In this document: positions 9,432 to 20,458 of the stretch, one piece after another
Position numbering within the stretch: the first letter of the stretch is position 1
Layout of the letters: the number at the start of each line of letters is the position of its first letter
Source: Bryobacterales bacterium
GTDB taxonomy: Bacteria; Acidobacteriota; Terriglobia; Bryobacterales; Bryobacteraceae
Direction: 5' to 3'
Assembly: GCA_016721425.1 (NCBI GenBank)
Contig: JADKID010000012.1
Coordinates: forward strand, 186,001-250,000
DNA length: 64,000 nt
Translations under genes and position numbers: made by a program
The notes under the pieces: generated by a model
What the model saw: only the letters and a program-made list of their open reading frames with translations
The model's database searches: none
What the model was told of the DNA's origin: nothing

Positions 9432-10589
9432 TCAGTTTATCTGGATCACGCCCCGGCGGACCGTGGCCTGCACGGGGTTGATTCCGAAGTAGTAGGGGAG
9501 CTCGCGGTAGTCCTGCGCCGTCAGAATGGCGATGTCGGCCCGCTTGCCCACCTCCAGCGAGCCGGTCTCCGCGGCCAGCCCCAGCGCGCGCGCGCCGTGG
9601 AGGGTGGCGGCGCAAATGGCCTCGGCCGGGGTCATGCGCATCTGCGTGCAGGCCAGCGAGAGCACCATCGGCATGCTCGGAGTCGGGCTGGTGCCAGGGT
9701 TGAAATCCGTGGCCAGGGCGACGGTGACGCCGGCATCGATCAACGCGCGGGCCGGCGCATAGCGGGTGAGGCCGAGGTGATAGACGGAGCCGGGCAGCAG
9801 TGTGGCGATGACGGAAGAGCGTGCCAAGGCGCGGATCTCGGCTTTGCCGATGGCCTCCAGGTGATCGGCCGACAGGACGCCGAGCTCCACGGCCAGTTGC
9901 ACTGCGCCGAAGTTGGAGAACTGGCTGGCGTGAATGCGCAGGCCGAGCCCGAGTCTGCGCGCGGCGATCAAATAGCGTCGCGCCTGCGCCACGCTGAACG
10001 CGCCCGTATCGCAATAGACATCGGCGAAGCGCGCGAGTTTGCGGCGGGCGATCTTGGGCATCAGCTCTGCGATCAGCCAATCGATGTATGCGTCGGCGCG
10101 CCCATCGAATTCCGGCGGCGTGACGTGCGCGCCGAGGAAGGTGGGCACGGCGCCCAGCGCCGCGGAGACGCGCAGAGTCTTGATTTCGGCCGGCTCATTC
10201 AAACCGTAGCCGGACTTGGCCTCCACTGTGGTTGTGCCGTGGCGCAGCATGTGAGTGAGCCAGTGTTGCGCGGTGGCCTGGAGGCGGGCGGCCGGCATGG
10301 CGCGCACGGCATGCATGGTCCAGAGGATGCCGCCGCCTTCCAAGCGCGGCGGCCCGTGGACGAGATGGGTGTGTGAATCGACGAAGCCCGGCAGGACCAC
10401 GCCGCCTTTCGCATCGAGCACCTCGGCGCCTTTCGCCAAACGCTCCAATTGGCGCGCCGGGCCGACAGCCGCAATCAGGCCGTCCTCTATGAGCAGCGCG
10501 CCGTTTTCGACTAAACCGAGGTCCCACGGCATTGCGCTCCGCAACGTGAGCAACTGCCGCGCTCCGCGAACCAGCAACCGGCTCTTCAT
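9432..10589 (-). CDS. hutI: Imidazolonepropionase
   Basis: 385 residues, near the usual 400. Amidohydrolase fold with the metal motif DSHTHL (H73, H75), the family-typical SGYGL segment (KSGYGLN, about 134-140), and a later conserved D in ATDFNPGTSP. It opens the imidazolone ring to N-formimino-L-glutamate, the substrate of the next enzyme (ftcD, five bases downstream). The start ATG at 10589 is one base after the hutU stop; a longer frame into hutU is rejected. Confidence 0.96.
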   Translation of the reverse strand: MKSRLLVRGARQLLTLRSAMPWDLGLVENGALLIEDGLIAAVGPARQLERLAKGAEVLDAKGGVVLPGFVDSHTHLVHGPPRLEGGGILWTMHAVRAMPAARLQATAQHWLTHMLRHGTTTVEAKSGYGLNEPAEIKTLRVSAALGAVPTFLGAHVTPPEFDGRADAYIDWLIAELMPKIARRKLARFADVYCDTGAFSVAQARRYLIAARRLGLGLRIHASQFSNFGAVQLAVELGVLSADHLEAIGKAEIRALARSSVIATLLPGSVYHLGLTRYAPARALIDAGVTVALATDFNPGTSPTPSMPMVLSLACTQMRMTPAEAICAATLHGARALGLAAETGSLEVGKRADIAILTAQDYRELPYYFGINPVQATVRRGVIQIN

Positions 10590-10590
10590 G

Positions 10591-12243
<1,653 letters not shown>

Positions 12244-12578
12244 GGGCTCAGTGTAGACACACTTCGGCCTCGCGCGAAAGCCCGGCTGGCTCCCTTTGGG
12301 AGCGGACCGGACCCTTTGTTTCTTTTCGGAGTCGATCTTTTCTTTTATTCGCCCGGGGCCTTCGAAAAGGCCCCGTATTTGATCGAGCTGATCGGGACAA
12401 AACCGGTTTGCGCGCCGTCCTTTCAGACAGCGGCCCGCGTAGGAAGCGTTGAACGTCTTAGGTTACCGCCGCTCTACGTTAGGCGAAGGGATCGAAGCTG
12501 GCCAGCGGGTCATCCCCTAAGATCACGTTAGCATGGGGTGTCAATAGGCGGCAGGGTTATGTTGTTGACAAATATAGG
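12244..12578. other. Intergenic region upstream of hutU with two strong hairpins
   Basis: No coding frame is convincing here. Two perfect inverted repeats are visible: GCTCCC/GGGAGC around a three-base loop at 12289-12303, and a nine-pair CGGGGCCTT/AAGGCCCCG stem around CGAA at 12354-12375. On the minus strand both would lie in the hutU leader or promoter region. Neither is followed by a T tract on the minus strand, so a simple terminator is unlikely there. Confidence 0.4.
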
Positions 12579-12612
12579 AAAAAAGGTGTGTGAACCACTT
12601 TGGGATTCACAC
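12579..12612 (-). terminator. Rho-independent terminator after the exported amidohydrolase
   Basis: On the minus strand a seven-pair stem (GTGTGAA at 12606-12612 complement, partner at 12588-12594) with an 11-base loop is followed by a run of six T (complement of 12579-12584). It starts nine bases past the stop of the amidohydrolase gene at 12621 and would end that transcript, and possibly the whole hydrogenase operon upstream of it. Confidence 0.75.
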
Positions 12613-12620
12613 TGAATTTG

Positions 12621-13889
12621 TCACTTGGCGGCGCGATCGTTCCGATAGACCTTGCCGTCCTTCATGACGAACTGCACGGTGGAGATGGCGTTGACGTCTT
12701 TCAGCGGGTCGCTGGCAACGGCGATGATGTCGGCGGCGAAGCCGGTGGCGATACGGCCGAGGCGTTCCTTTTGCCCCAGCAGTTCGGCGGCGTGCAGCGT
12801 GGCGGCGCGAAGGGAATCCATCGGGGTCATGCCGTATTCCACCATGTAGGGGAACTGCTTCCAGTTGTCGCCATGAGGGTAGACGCCGCCGTCGGAGCCA
12901 AACGCCATGCGCACGCCGCCCAGCCAGGCCTTGCGGAAGTTCTCGCGCTGGAGCTTGCCGATCAGCTTCTCTTTTTCGATGCTCTCCGGCAGAAGTCCGA
13001 TCTTCAATCCCTGCTCCAGGATGAAGGTGTCGTTGTAGATATCGAAGACGAGGAACGTGCCATGCTCCTTGGCGAGGCGGATGCCTTCGGCGTCGATGAG
13101 GCTGCAATGCTCGACAGAGTCGACACCGGCCGTGATGGCCTCCTTGATCGATTCCGCGCCGTGGGCGTGGGCGGCGACCTTACGGCCCAGGCGGTGGGCC
13201 TCTTCGACGATGGCCTTCATCTCCTCCACCGTGTACTGCACGCCGCTGGCGGAATCGCCCTTGGAGAGGACTCCGCCGGAAGCGCAAATCTTGATGAGAT
13301 CAGCGCCGTACTTGACCACCTCGCGGACCTTGGCGCGGGCGGCCCAGGGCCCATCGGCGACGCCGGCGGCGACGAAGTGAAACTCGGGCGCCAAGCGGTT
13401 GTCGTCGCAGTGGCCGCCGGTGATGCCGAGCGCCGGACCGGAGACGAAGAGGCGCGGGCCGTCAATGTCTCCCGCGTTGACGGCATCGCGCAGCGCGACG
13501 TCGGAGTAGGCGAGCGCTCCGAGGTTGCGGACCGTGGTGAAGCCGGCGAGCAGGGTCTTGCGGGCGTTCTTGGCGCCAGTGAGAGTCTGGCTGGGGACGC
13601 TCTGGCCCAGCGACTTGTAGCCGGCGTGTTCGGGGTCGCCGGTGAGATGGACGTGGGCATCGATCAGGCCCGGAAGGCAGTAGAGACTGGAGAGATCCAC
13701 ATCCGGCTTGGCGTTGCCCGCCGGCTGAACCGCCGTGATGTTCCCACCGGTGACGATGACATCGACACGCTCGCGCATCTGGCCCGACACGACATCGAGG
13801 AACCGTCCGCAGCGCAGAGTGCGCGGCTCCGCGGCGAAGACGGGGGCGACCAGGAGAATGGCAAATAACCCGGCTGTGAGTTTACTCAT
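12621..13889 (-). CDS. Exported amidohydrolase (imidazolonepropionase-/Xaa-Pro-dipeptidase-like)
   Basis: 422 residues with a signal peptide (1-19). Amidohydrolase barrel with DAHVHL (H79, H81), a metal-bridging lysine candidate in ADLIKICASGG, later histidines in AHAHG and VEHC, and a final Asp in FGSDGG. This matches the Sgx9260-type group of exported prolidase-like amidohydrolases. Substrates in that group are N-acyl or dipeptide amides. It lies 27 bases after hoxH on the same strand, so it may be read through from the hydrogenase operon, although no functional link is obvious. Confidence 0.88.
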   Translation of the reverse strand: MSKLTAGLFAILLVAPVFAAEPRTLRCGRFLDVVSGQMRERVDVIVTGGNITAVQPAGNAKPDVDLSSLYCLPGLIDAHVHLTGDPEHAGYKSLGQSVPSQTLTGAKNARKTLLAGFTTVRNLGALAYSDVALRDAVNAGDIDGPRLFVSGPALGITGGHCDDNRLAPEFHFVAAGVADGPWAARAKVREVVKYGADLIKICASGGVLSKGDSASGVQYTVEEMKAIVEEAHRLGRKVAAHAHGAESIKEAITAGVDSVEHCSLIDAEGIRLAKEHGTFLVFDIYNDTFILEQGLKIGLLPESIEKEKLIGKLQRENFRKAWLGGVRMAFGSDGGVYPHGDNWKQFPYMVEYGMTPMDSLRAATLHAAELLGQKERLGRIATGFAADIIAVASDPLKDVNAISTVQFVMKDGKVYRNDRAAK

Positions 13890-13916
13890 CAGACCCAGGT
13901 TAGCCGATAACCGCCG

Positions 13917-15338
<1,422 letters not shown>

Positions 15339-15350
15339 GACGCTCCTCTC

Positions 15351-15881
15351 TCAGCCGAATTTCACTTTGCCCGTCAACTCCGGCTTTCTGCCGGCGAGGA
15401 CTTCCATCACCACATAGGCGATGGCATCCGCTTTGGGCGGACAACCGGGGATGTGCAGATCCACGCGCACCACTTCATGCACGGGGAGTGCGTTGCGCAG
15501 CAGGGCGGGCACACCGTCGGTGGGCGGGCGGTGGTTCACATCGGAGCCCTCGACGTAGCCGCGCTCCAGCAGCGCCTTGACGGGGATTCCGTTGCGCATG
15601 GAGGGCACGTTGCCGGTGACGGCGCAATCGCCGAGCGCTACTAACAATTTGGTGCGACCGCGGATCTTCTGTATCAGTTTCAGATCGTCCTGGTTGCTGA
15701 CCGCGCCCTCCACGAGAGTGAGGTCCACGCCCTCTGGAAACTCCTGTGCGTCCACGAGCGGACCGTAGACGATGTCGGCTCTTTTGACGACTTCCAGCAG
15801 AGTCTCATCCATATCCAGCACGGACATGTGACAGCCCGAACAGCCATCCAGCCACACTGTCGCCACCTTGGCCTTGCTCAT
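15351..15881 (-). CDS. hoxY: NAD-linked [NiFe]-hydrogenase small subunit HoxY
   Basis: 176 residues, typical of the short HoxY lineage with a single proximal [4Fe-4S] cluster. Cysteines are seen in LDGCSGCHMS (about 13-17), GDCAVTGN (about 89) and IPGCPPKAD (about 149-154). It carries electrons between the HoxH active site and the HoxU diaphorase. The ATG overlaps the hoxU stop by four bases, which fixes the start; a longer open frame upstream lies in hoxU and is spurious. Confidence 0.95.
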   Translation of the reverse strand: MSKAKVATVWLDGCSGCHMSVLDMDETLLEVVKRADIVYGPLVDAQEFPEGVDLTLVEGAVSNQDDLKLIQKIRGRTKLLVALGDCAVTGNVPSMRNGIPVKALLERGYVEGSDVNHRPPTDGVPALLRNALPVHEVVRVDLHIPGCPPKADAIAYVVMEVLAGRKPELTGKVKFG

Positions 15882-16588
15882 GGACGTACTCCTCTCAGCG
15901 CAGTGAGCCGCGAGATCGGCTCGGTGCGCTTGGTCATCTCTTCGACGGCGAAACCCTTTTCGGCCAGAGCGCCGGTGGGGCAACTCTGCACGCACTTCCC
16001 GCAGCTGGTGCAGTTGCGCGATTCGCCCCATTTGCGATTCAGTTCGCAGACCAGGCGCGAGCCGACGCCGCGGCTGGAGACATCCCACACGTGGGCGCCC
16101 TCCACTTCAGCGCAGACGCGCACACAGCGCGTGCAGAGGATGCAGCGGTTCTGATCGAGGGTGAACTTCTTGTGGGTGAGATCGACGCCGATCTTGGGGA
16201 ACGTATAGGGATAGCGGACGCCCGTCACGCCGAGTTTCGTGGCGAGCCCCTGCAATTCACAGTGGCCATTGGAGACGCAAACGGCGCAGACGTGATTGCG
16301 CTCGGCGAACAGTAGTTCCAGCGCGATCTTGCGGTAGCGGCGGAGCTTGTCCGATTGCGTGGTGACGGCCATCCCGTCCTGCACTGGAGTGCTGCAGGCG
16401 GGCAGGACGCGGCCGACGCCGGCCACCTCGACGATGCACAACCGGCAGGCGCCGACTGAGGCGAGCCCCTTCATGTGACAGAGCGACGGGATGAACTTGC
16501 CGTGCTCCAGCGCCACTTCCAGGATGCTGCGCTGGCCGGCAGTGTGAATCAGCTCGCCATCAATGCGTAGTGAGATCTTTTGCGGCAT
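15878..16588 (-). CDS. hoxU: Hydrogenase diaphorase Fe-S subunit HoxU
   Basis: 236 residues, similar to the N-terminal part of NuoG. Cluster ligands are in order: a plant-type [2Fe-2S] set (C in SLCHMKG, ACRLC, LPAC), the His-Cys3 cluster (HVCAVC...GHC, about 99-109), and two [4Fe-4S] sets (CILCTRCVRVC and CTSCGKCVQSC). It relays electrons between HoxY and the flavin subunit. There is a 12-base gap from the hoxF stop. Confidence 0.95.
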   Translation of the reverse strand: MPQKISLRIDGELIHTAGQRSILEVALEHGKFIPSLCHMKGLASVGACRLCIVEVAGVGRVLPACSTPVQDGMAVTTQSDKLRRYRKIALELLFAERNHVCAVCVSNGHCELQGLATKLGVTGVRYPYTFPKIGVDLTHKKFTLDQNRCILCTRCVRVCAEVEGAHVWDVSSRGVGSRLVCELNRKWGESRNCTSCGKCVQSCPTGALAEKGFAVEEMTKRTEPISRLTALRGVRP

Positions 16589-16600
16589 GGCTCATATCTC

Positions 16601-19600
16601 CTATTGGTGATCCCCGTTGCGGATGTCGCAGCGCAGGCAGCGGCATGCCTCTTCCATGGCCTCCACGGGGGCCAACCCGATGGTGGCGTCGGCGAAGGTT
16701 TTGGCCCGCTCGGCCGCATCCACTTCGGTGACGTGATGGCGCCCGCTGGCGCTGGGATGGGCGGGCGGGGTCTGATCGATGTCGAACTTGGGGAAGATCT
16801 GATCCCAGCGGCGCTCGCCGGTGAGGCGCTGATCGATCTTGCGCGCCGCTTTCTTGCCATAGCCCATGGCATTGGAGACGTTGGAGGCGCCGGTGATGAG
16901 ATCGCCGCCCGCGTAGAAGTTCGGCCGGCTGGTTTCGAGCGTATAGCGATCCACCTCGATCAGGCCGCTCTCCTTGATCTTCAGGCCGGAGGCTTTGGCA
17001 AAATCGGCATCGACGGTTTCGCCGACGGCGAGGATCACCGTGTCGCAGGCCATGCGCACGATCTCGTCGGTGGGGATAGGCCGGCGGCGGCCGGAGGAAT
17101 CGTATTCACCGAGGCGTGTCTTGACGGCCTCAATGGCCTGGACCTTGCCATCGGGCGAACCGATGATGCGATGGGGCGTAGCGAGGAACATGATCTGGGC
17201 GCCCTCGGCCTCGGCGGCCTCGGTTTCCTCGGCGATGGCCGGCATGTCTTTGCGCTCGCGGCGGTAGATGATGGTCACCTTGGAGCCGAGGCGCAATGCG
17301 GTGCGGGCCGAATCGATGGCTGCGTTACCGCCGCCGATGACAGCGACGTTCTTGCCAAGCGGCACGGGCTGCTGCTTGGAGATTGCCTCGAGGAACGGCA
17401 GAGCCGGGATGACGCCCGTGAGCTCGGTGCCTGGGAGGTAGACCCAACTCTCCTTCCAGGTACCGATGGCGAGGAAGACGGAGTCGTACTGCGAATCCAG
17501 GTCGTTCAGCGAAACGTCCTTGGGCACCTGTGTGTCAAACGTGAATTGCACGCCCGTGCGGCGGATCAGTTCAATCTCCAGATCGAGCACGTCCTTGGGC
17601 AGGCGGTAATCCGGCAGGGCATAGCGGAGCATGCCGCCGGCGGCGGCGTTGGAATCGTACACCATGACTTCATGGCCCAGCAGGGCGAGGTAGAAGGCGC
17701 AGGCCAGACCGGTGGGCCCAGCGCCAACTACGGCGCATTTCTTGCCGGTGGGAGGCAGGCGCCGCGCGGCCACCTGGGCGGCGAGGGCGTCAAAGCGCTC
17801 AGTGGGGTAGATGGCGTCGGCGATGTGGCGGTGCACTTCGCGCATGTTGACGGCTTCGTCGATGCCGGCACGGCGGCAACGATCGTCGCAAGGATGCTGG
17901 CAGACGCGCCCGGTGGAGGCCGGCAGCGGGTTATCCATCACCACGGAGAGGAACGCCTCTTCCAACCTGTCCTCTTTCAACAGTTGCAGGAAGCGCGGGA
18001 TGTTCATGTGGAGCGGGCAGGAGTTTTCGCACGGGCTGAGCGCCAGATCCTCGCAGACACCGGCGCGGCAGCGGCCGGCGCGGATGTGGTCCTCAAACTC
18101 GTGGCGGAAGTGCCGCATGGTGGTGAGCACGGGGTTGGGCGCGGTCTGGCCGAGACCGCAGAGCGAGGTGTCGCGGATCATGCGGCTGAGCTCGTCGAGC
18201 AGTTCGAGATCGGCTGCGGTGCCCTTGCCGTGGCTGATGCGGTTCAGATAGTGCAGTGATTTGTCCAGGCCGACGCGGCAGGGGATGCACTTGCCGCAGC
18301 TCTCCGAGTGGGTGAACTCAATGAAGTAGCGCGCCACATCCACCATGCAGTTGTCTTCGTCCATCACCACCATGCCGCCGGAGCCCATGATGGAGCCCAA
18401 CTGGCCGAGCGATTCATAATCGACGGCGGTATCGAACATGTCCATCGGGATGCAGCCGCCGGACGGCCCGCCGGTTTGGACGGCCTTGATGGCGCGGCCG
18501 TTGGTACCGCCGCCGCCGACGTCGTAGACAAACGTCTTCAGCGGGGTGCCCAGCGGCATCTCCACGAGGCCCGTGTTGGTGACCTTGCCAACGAGGGAAA
18601 ACACCTTGGTGCCGGAGCTCTTGGGGCTGCCGGTCTCGGTGAACCACGCCGCGCCCTTGATGACGATGGGCGCGATGTTGTACCAGGTCTCGACATTGTT
18701 GATGTTGGTGGGCATGCCGTAGAGCCCGGACTCGGCCGGATACGGCGGCCGCGGCGTGGGCCTGCCGGCCTTGCCTTCGAGCGAACGGATGAGCGCGGTT
18801 TCCTCGCCGCAGACAAAGGCGCCGGCGCCCTCCACCAGCCGCAGGTTGAACTTGAAGCCGCGGTTGAGAATGTTCTCGCCCAACAGTCCATATTCCTTGG
18901 CCTGCTCGATGGCGGAGTTGAGCCGGTGCACCGCCAGCGGGTACTCGGCGCGGGCGTAGATGATGCCCTCGGTGGCGCCCATGACGTAGCCGCCGATGAT
19001 CATGCCCTCCAGCAGCGAGTGGGGATCGCTCTCAATCTCGTTGCGGTTCATGTAGGCGCCGGGGTCGCCCTCGTCGGCGTTGCAGATGATGTATTTCTGC
19101 TCCGCCTTGGCCTTGCGGAGGAAGTCCCACTTGATACCGGTCTGGTAGCCGGCGCCGCCACGGCCGCGCAGCTTGGCCACCTTGATGGATTCGATAATCG
19201 CTTCCGGATTGGCGTCGATCAGCGCCTTGTAAAGTGCCTGGTAGCCGCCGACGGCGAAGTACTCGTCGATGTCGCCGGGACTGATGAGGCCGCAGTTACG
19301 GAGAACGATCTTTTTCTGCCCTTTGAAGAACGCCGTATCGTACCAGTGGGGGATTTCCGGGCACCCGGCGCCGTATTTGACGTGACCGGTGATGTGGTCC
19401 CACTCTTCGATCTTGCAGAGGGCGAGACCAGCTGGCATGCGTCCGGCGAGGAGGTCGTCCAAAATGGCGTCCACATCGTTGGGTTGAACGCGTTGCAGGA
19501 TGACGAGCGGCTTGCCGGGCAGCCAGACATTGACGAGAGGCTCTGCGGCGCAGAAGCCGAAGCATCCGGTGCGGGCCAGTTTGACGCCGAGGCCGCGTTG

Positions 19601-19759
19601 ATTGATGGCGTCGGCAAAGGCGTGGTAGACGGATTCGGCGCCGTTGCCGGTGCCGCAGGTGCCCATGCCGATGGCGATGCGCGGCCCGGGCGGCAGCAGC
19701 TTCGCCAGGCCTGCCTCGCGCACTTCATTGAAGGCGGAGAGATCGGTGATACGCCTCAC
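16601..19759 (-). CDS. HoxF/NuoF-like NAD(H)-FMN subunit fused to an Fe-S and GltD/NfnB-like flavoprotein domain
   Basis: 1052 residues from a GTG that overlaps the hoxE stop by four bases (GTGA). Domains: a thioredoxin-like [2Fe-2S] region (about 25-115, cysteines C35, C66, C70); the NuoF core with GRGGAGYQTGIKW (199-211) for FMN and the NADH site; the [4Fe-4S] set SCGKCIPC plus C534; a linker with two cysteine groups (C564/C569/C577/C581 and C620/C624/C628) as in the Fe-S domain of glutamate synthase small subunits and dihydropyrimidine dehydrogenase; then a two-dinucleotide-fold flavoprotein with GAGPTG (679-684) and VIGGGNAAIDSA (about 820); and a final Cx2C. The first half would oxidise or reduce NAD(H). 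The second half resembles NfnB/GltD, which binds FAD and NADPH. The fusion suggests coupling of hydrogen, NADH and NADPH or ferredoxin; this is inference. Confidence 0.9.
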   Translation of the reverse strand: MRRITDLSAFNEVREAGLAKLLPPGPRIAIGMGTCGTGNGAESVYHAFADAINQRGLGVKLARTGCFGFCAAEPLVNVWLPGKPLVILQRVQPNDVDAILDDLLAGRMPAGLALCKIEEWDHITGHVKYGAGCPEIPHWYDTAFFKGQKKIVLRNCGLISPGDIDEYFAVGGYQALYKALIDANPEAIIESIKVAKLRGRGGAGYQTGIKWDFLRKAKAEQKYIICNADEGDPGAYMNRNEIESDPHSLLEGMIIGGYVMGATEGIIYARAEYPLAVHRLNSAIEQAKEYGLLGENILNRGFKFNLRLVEGAGAFVCGEETALIRSLEGKAGRPTPRPPYPAESGLYGMPTNINNVETWYNIAPIVIKGAAWFTETGSPKSSGTKVFSLVGKVTNTGLVEMPLGTPLKTFVYDVGGGGTNGRAIKAVQTGGPSGGCIPMDMFDTAVDYESLGQLGSIMGSGGMVVMDEDNCMVDVARYFIEFTHSESCGKCIPCRVGLDKSLHYLNRISHGKGTAADLELLDELSRMIRDTSLCGLGQTAPNPVLTTMRHFRHEFEDHIRAGRCRAGVCEDLALSPCENSCPLHMNIPRFLQLLKEDRLEEAFLSVVMDNPLPASTGRVCQHPCDDRCRRAGIDEAVNMREVHRHIADAIYPTERFDALAAQVAARRLPPTGKKCAVVGAGPTGLACAFYLALLGHEVMVYDSNAAAGGMLRYALPDYRLPKDVLDLEIELIRRTGVQFTFDTQVPKDVSLNDLDSQYDSVFLAIGTWKESWVYLPGTELTGVIPALPFLEAISKQQPVPLGKNVAVIGGGNAAIDSARTALRLGSKVTIIYRRERKDMPAIAEETEAAEAEGAQIMFLATPHRIIGSPDGKVQAIEAVKTRLGEYDSSGRRRPIPTDEIVRMACDTVILAVGETVDADFAKASGLKIKESGLIEVDRYTLETSRPNFYAGGDLITGASNVSNAMGYGKKAARKIDQRLTGERRWDQIFPKFDIDQTPPAHPSASGRHHVTEVDAAERAKTFADATIGLAPVEAMEEACRCLRCDIRNGDHQ

Positions 19760-20313
19760 GAGCGGCCTCCCTTCTTGAGCGCCTCGACCTCGCGTTCGAG
19801 GGTGCGCTCGTTCACATGGCCGAGAATGGCGTGGTTCACTTCCGCCACCGGCGCCAGGGCGCATTGGCCGAAGCAGGCCACGGTGCGGAGGGTAAATTTG
19901 CGGTCGGCCGTTGTCATGGAGACCTTGTCGGCGCTACCGTCTTCGGGATCGGCCTGGAGCCCCAGTTGGAGCTTCATGCGCTCCAGCAGATTGCGCGATC
20001 CGCGGGTGTGGCAGGCGGTGCCGCGGCAGACGCACACGGTGTGCTCGCCCTGCGGCTTGAGGTTAAAGAGGGCGTAAAAGGTAGCCACACTGTAGATCTG
20101 CGCGCCCGGAATGCCGGTGCGGGTAGAGAGATAATCCAGTACCTCCATGGGCAGATACTTGTTGGCCTGCCTTTCCTGGATCTCCTCGAGCAGGGTGAGC
20201 AGCATCCCCGGCTCGCCCTGGTGCTGGGCGATCAGACGGTCAATAAAATCCTGCTCTTCAAAGGAAAGGGCACCCTGGAAGGGCGCACGGTCTGGATGGG
20301 TTGTCGACGTCAT
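19756..20313 (-). CDS. hoxE: Hydrogenase diaphorase subunit HoxE (NuoE-like)
   Basis: 185 residues from the ATG at 20313, chosen over an upstream in-frame ATG because of an AGGAGG site and normal length. NuoE-like thioredoxin fold with a [2Fe-2S] set: CVCRGTACH (about 93-101) and CFGQC (about 143-147). The N-terminal helices contain the family stretch YLPMEVLDYLS...IPGAQIYSVATFYALF. It is the first gene of the hydrogenase operon and pairs with the HoxF-like subunit. Confidence 0.94.
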   Translation of the reverse strand: MTSTTHPDRAPFQGALSFEEQDFIDRLIAQHQGEPGMLLTLLEEIQERQANKYLPMEVLDYLSTRTGIPGAQIYSVATFYALFNLKPQGEHTVCVCRGTACHTRGSRNLLERMKLQLGLQADPEDGSADKVSMTTADRKFTLRTVACFGQCALAPVAEVNHAILGHVNERTLEREVEALKKGGRS

Positions 20314-20344
20314 ACCCGGACGCGAGCCTCCTGTCCAGAACAGA

Positions 20345-20358
20345 TAATCACATCTGAT
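20345..20358. promoter_or_regulatory. Possible operator dyad upstream of the hydrogenase operon
   Basis: The gap between the divergent hoxE and phosphatase genes (20314-20458) holds a perfect AATCA-N4-TGATT dyad at 20345-20358, 32 bases upstream of the hoxE start. Five-base half sites with a four-base spacer resemble the geometry of FNR/CRP-type sites but not their consensus. Position alone suggests regulatory use. Confidence 0.25.
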
Positions 20359-20458
20359 TGTCGGTGGCAAGGGTGTAACGACGCCGTTTGTTCTCCGTTA
20401 GCATCGGCAAATTCCGCGCGGGACCATTTCGCCCTGCTATCCTCACATCCATAGCCAC

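Noticed and set aside
7612..10080. A single 822-codon minus-strand gene joining ftcD and the DUF5666-like protein
   Set aside because: The join exists only because of the one-base frameshift in ftcD. Its first part is also the antisense or other-frame reading of hutI. Conserved ends define three separate genes.
12564..12590. TTGACA on the plus strand as a promoter -35
   Set aside because: No -10-like hexamer stands at a suitable distance, the nearest downstream genes are on the other strand, and the site overlaps the terminator tail.
15882..16088. N-terminal extension of hoxY
   Set aside because: The longer frame lies inside hoxU. The ATG at 15881 overlaps the hoxU stop in the usual four-base way and gives a normal HoxY length.
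16580..20077. Two long plus-strand frames (559 and 589 codons)
   Set aside because: Both are antisense to the HoxF fusion gene, with Ala/Gly/Val/Asp-rich composition and no family motif.
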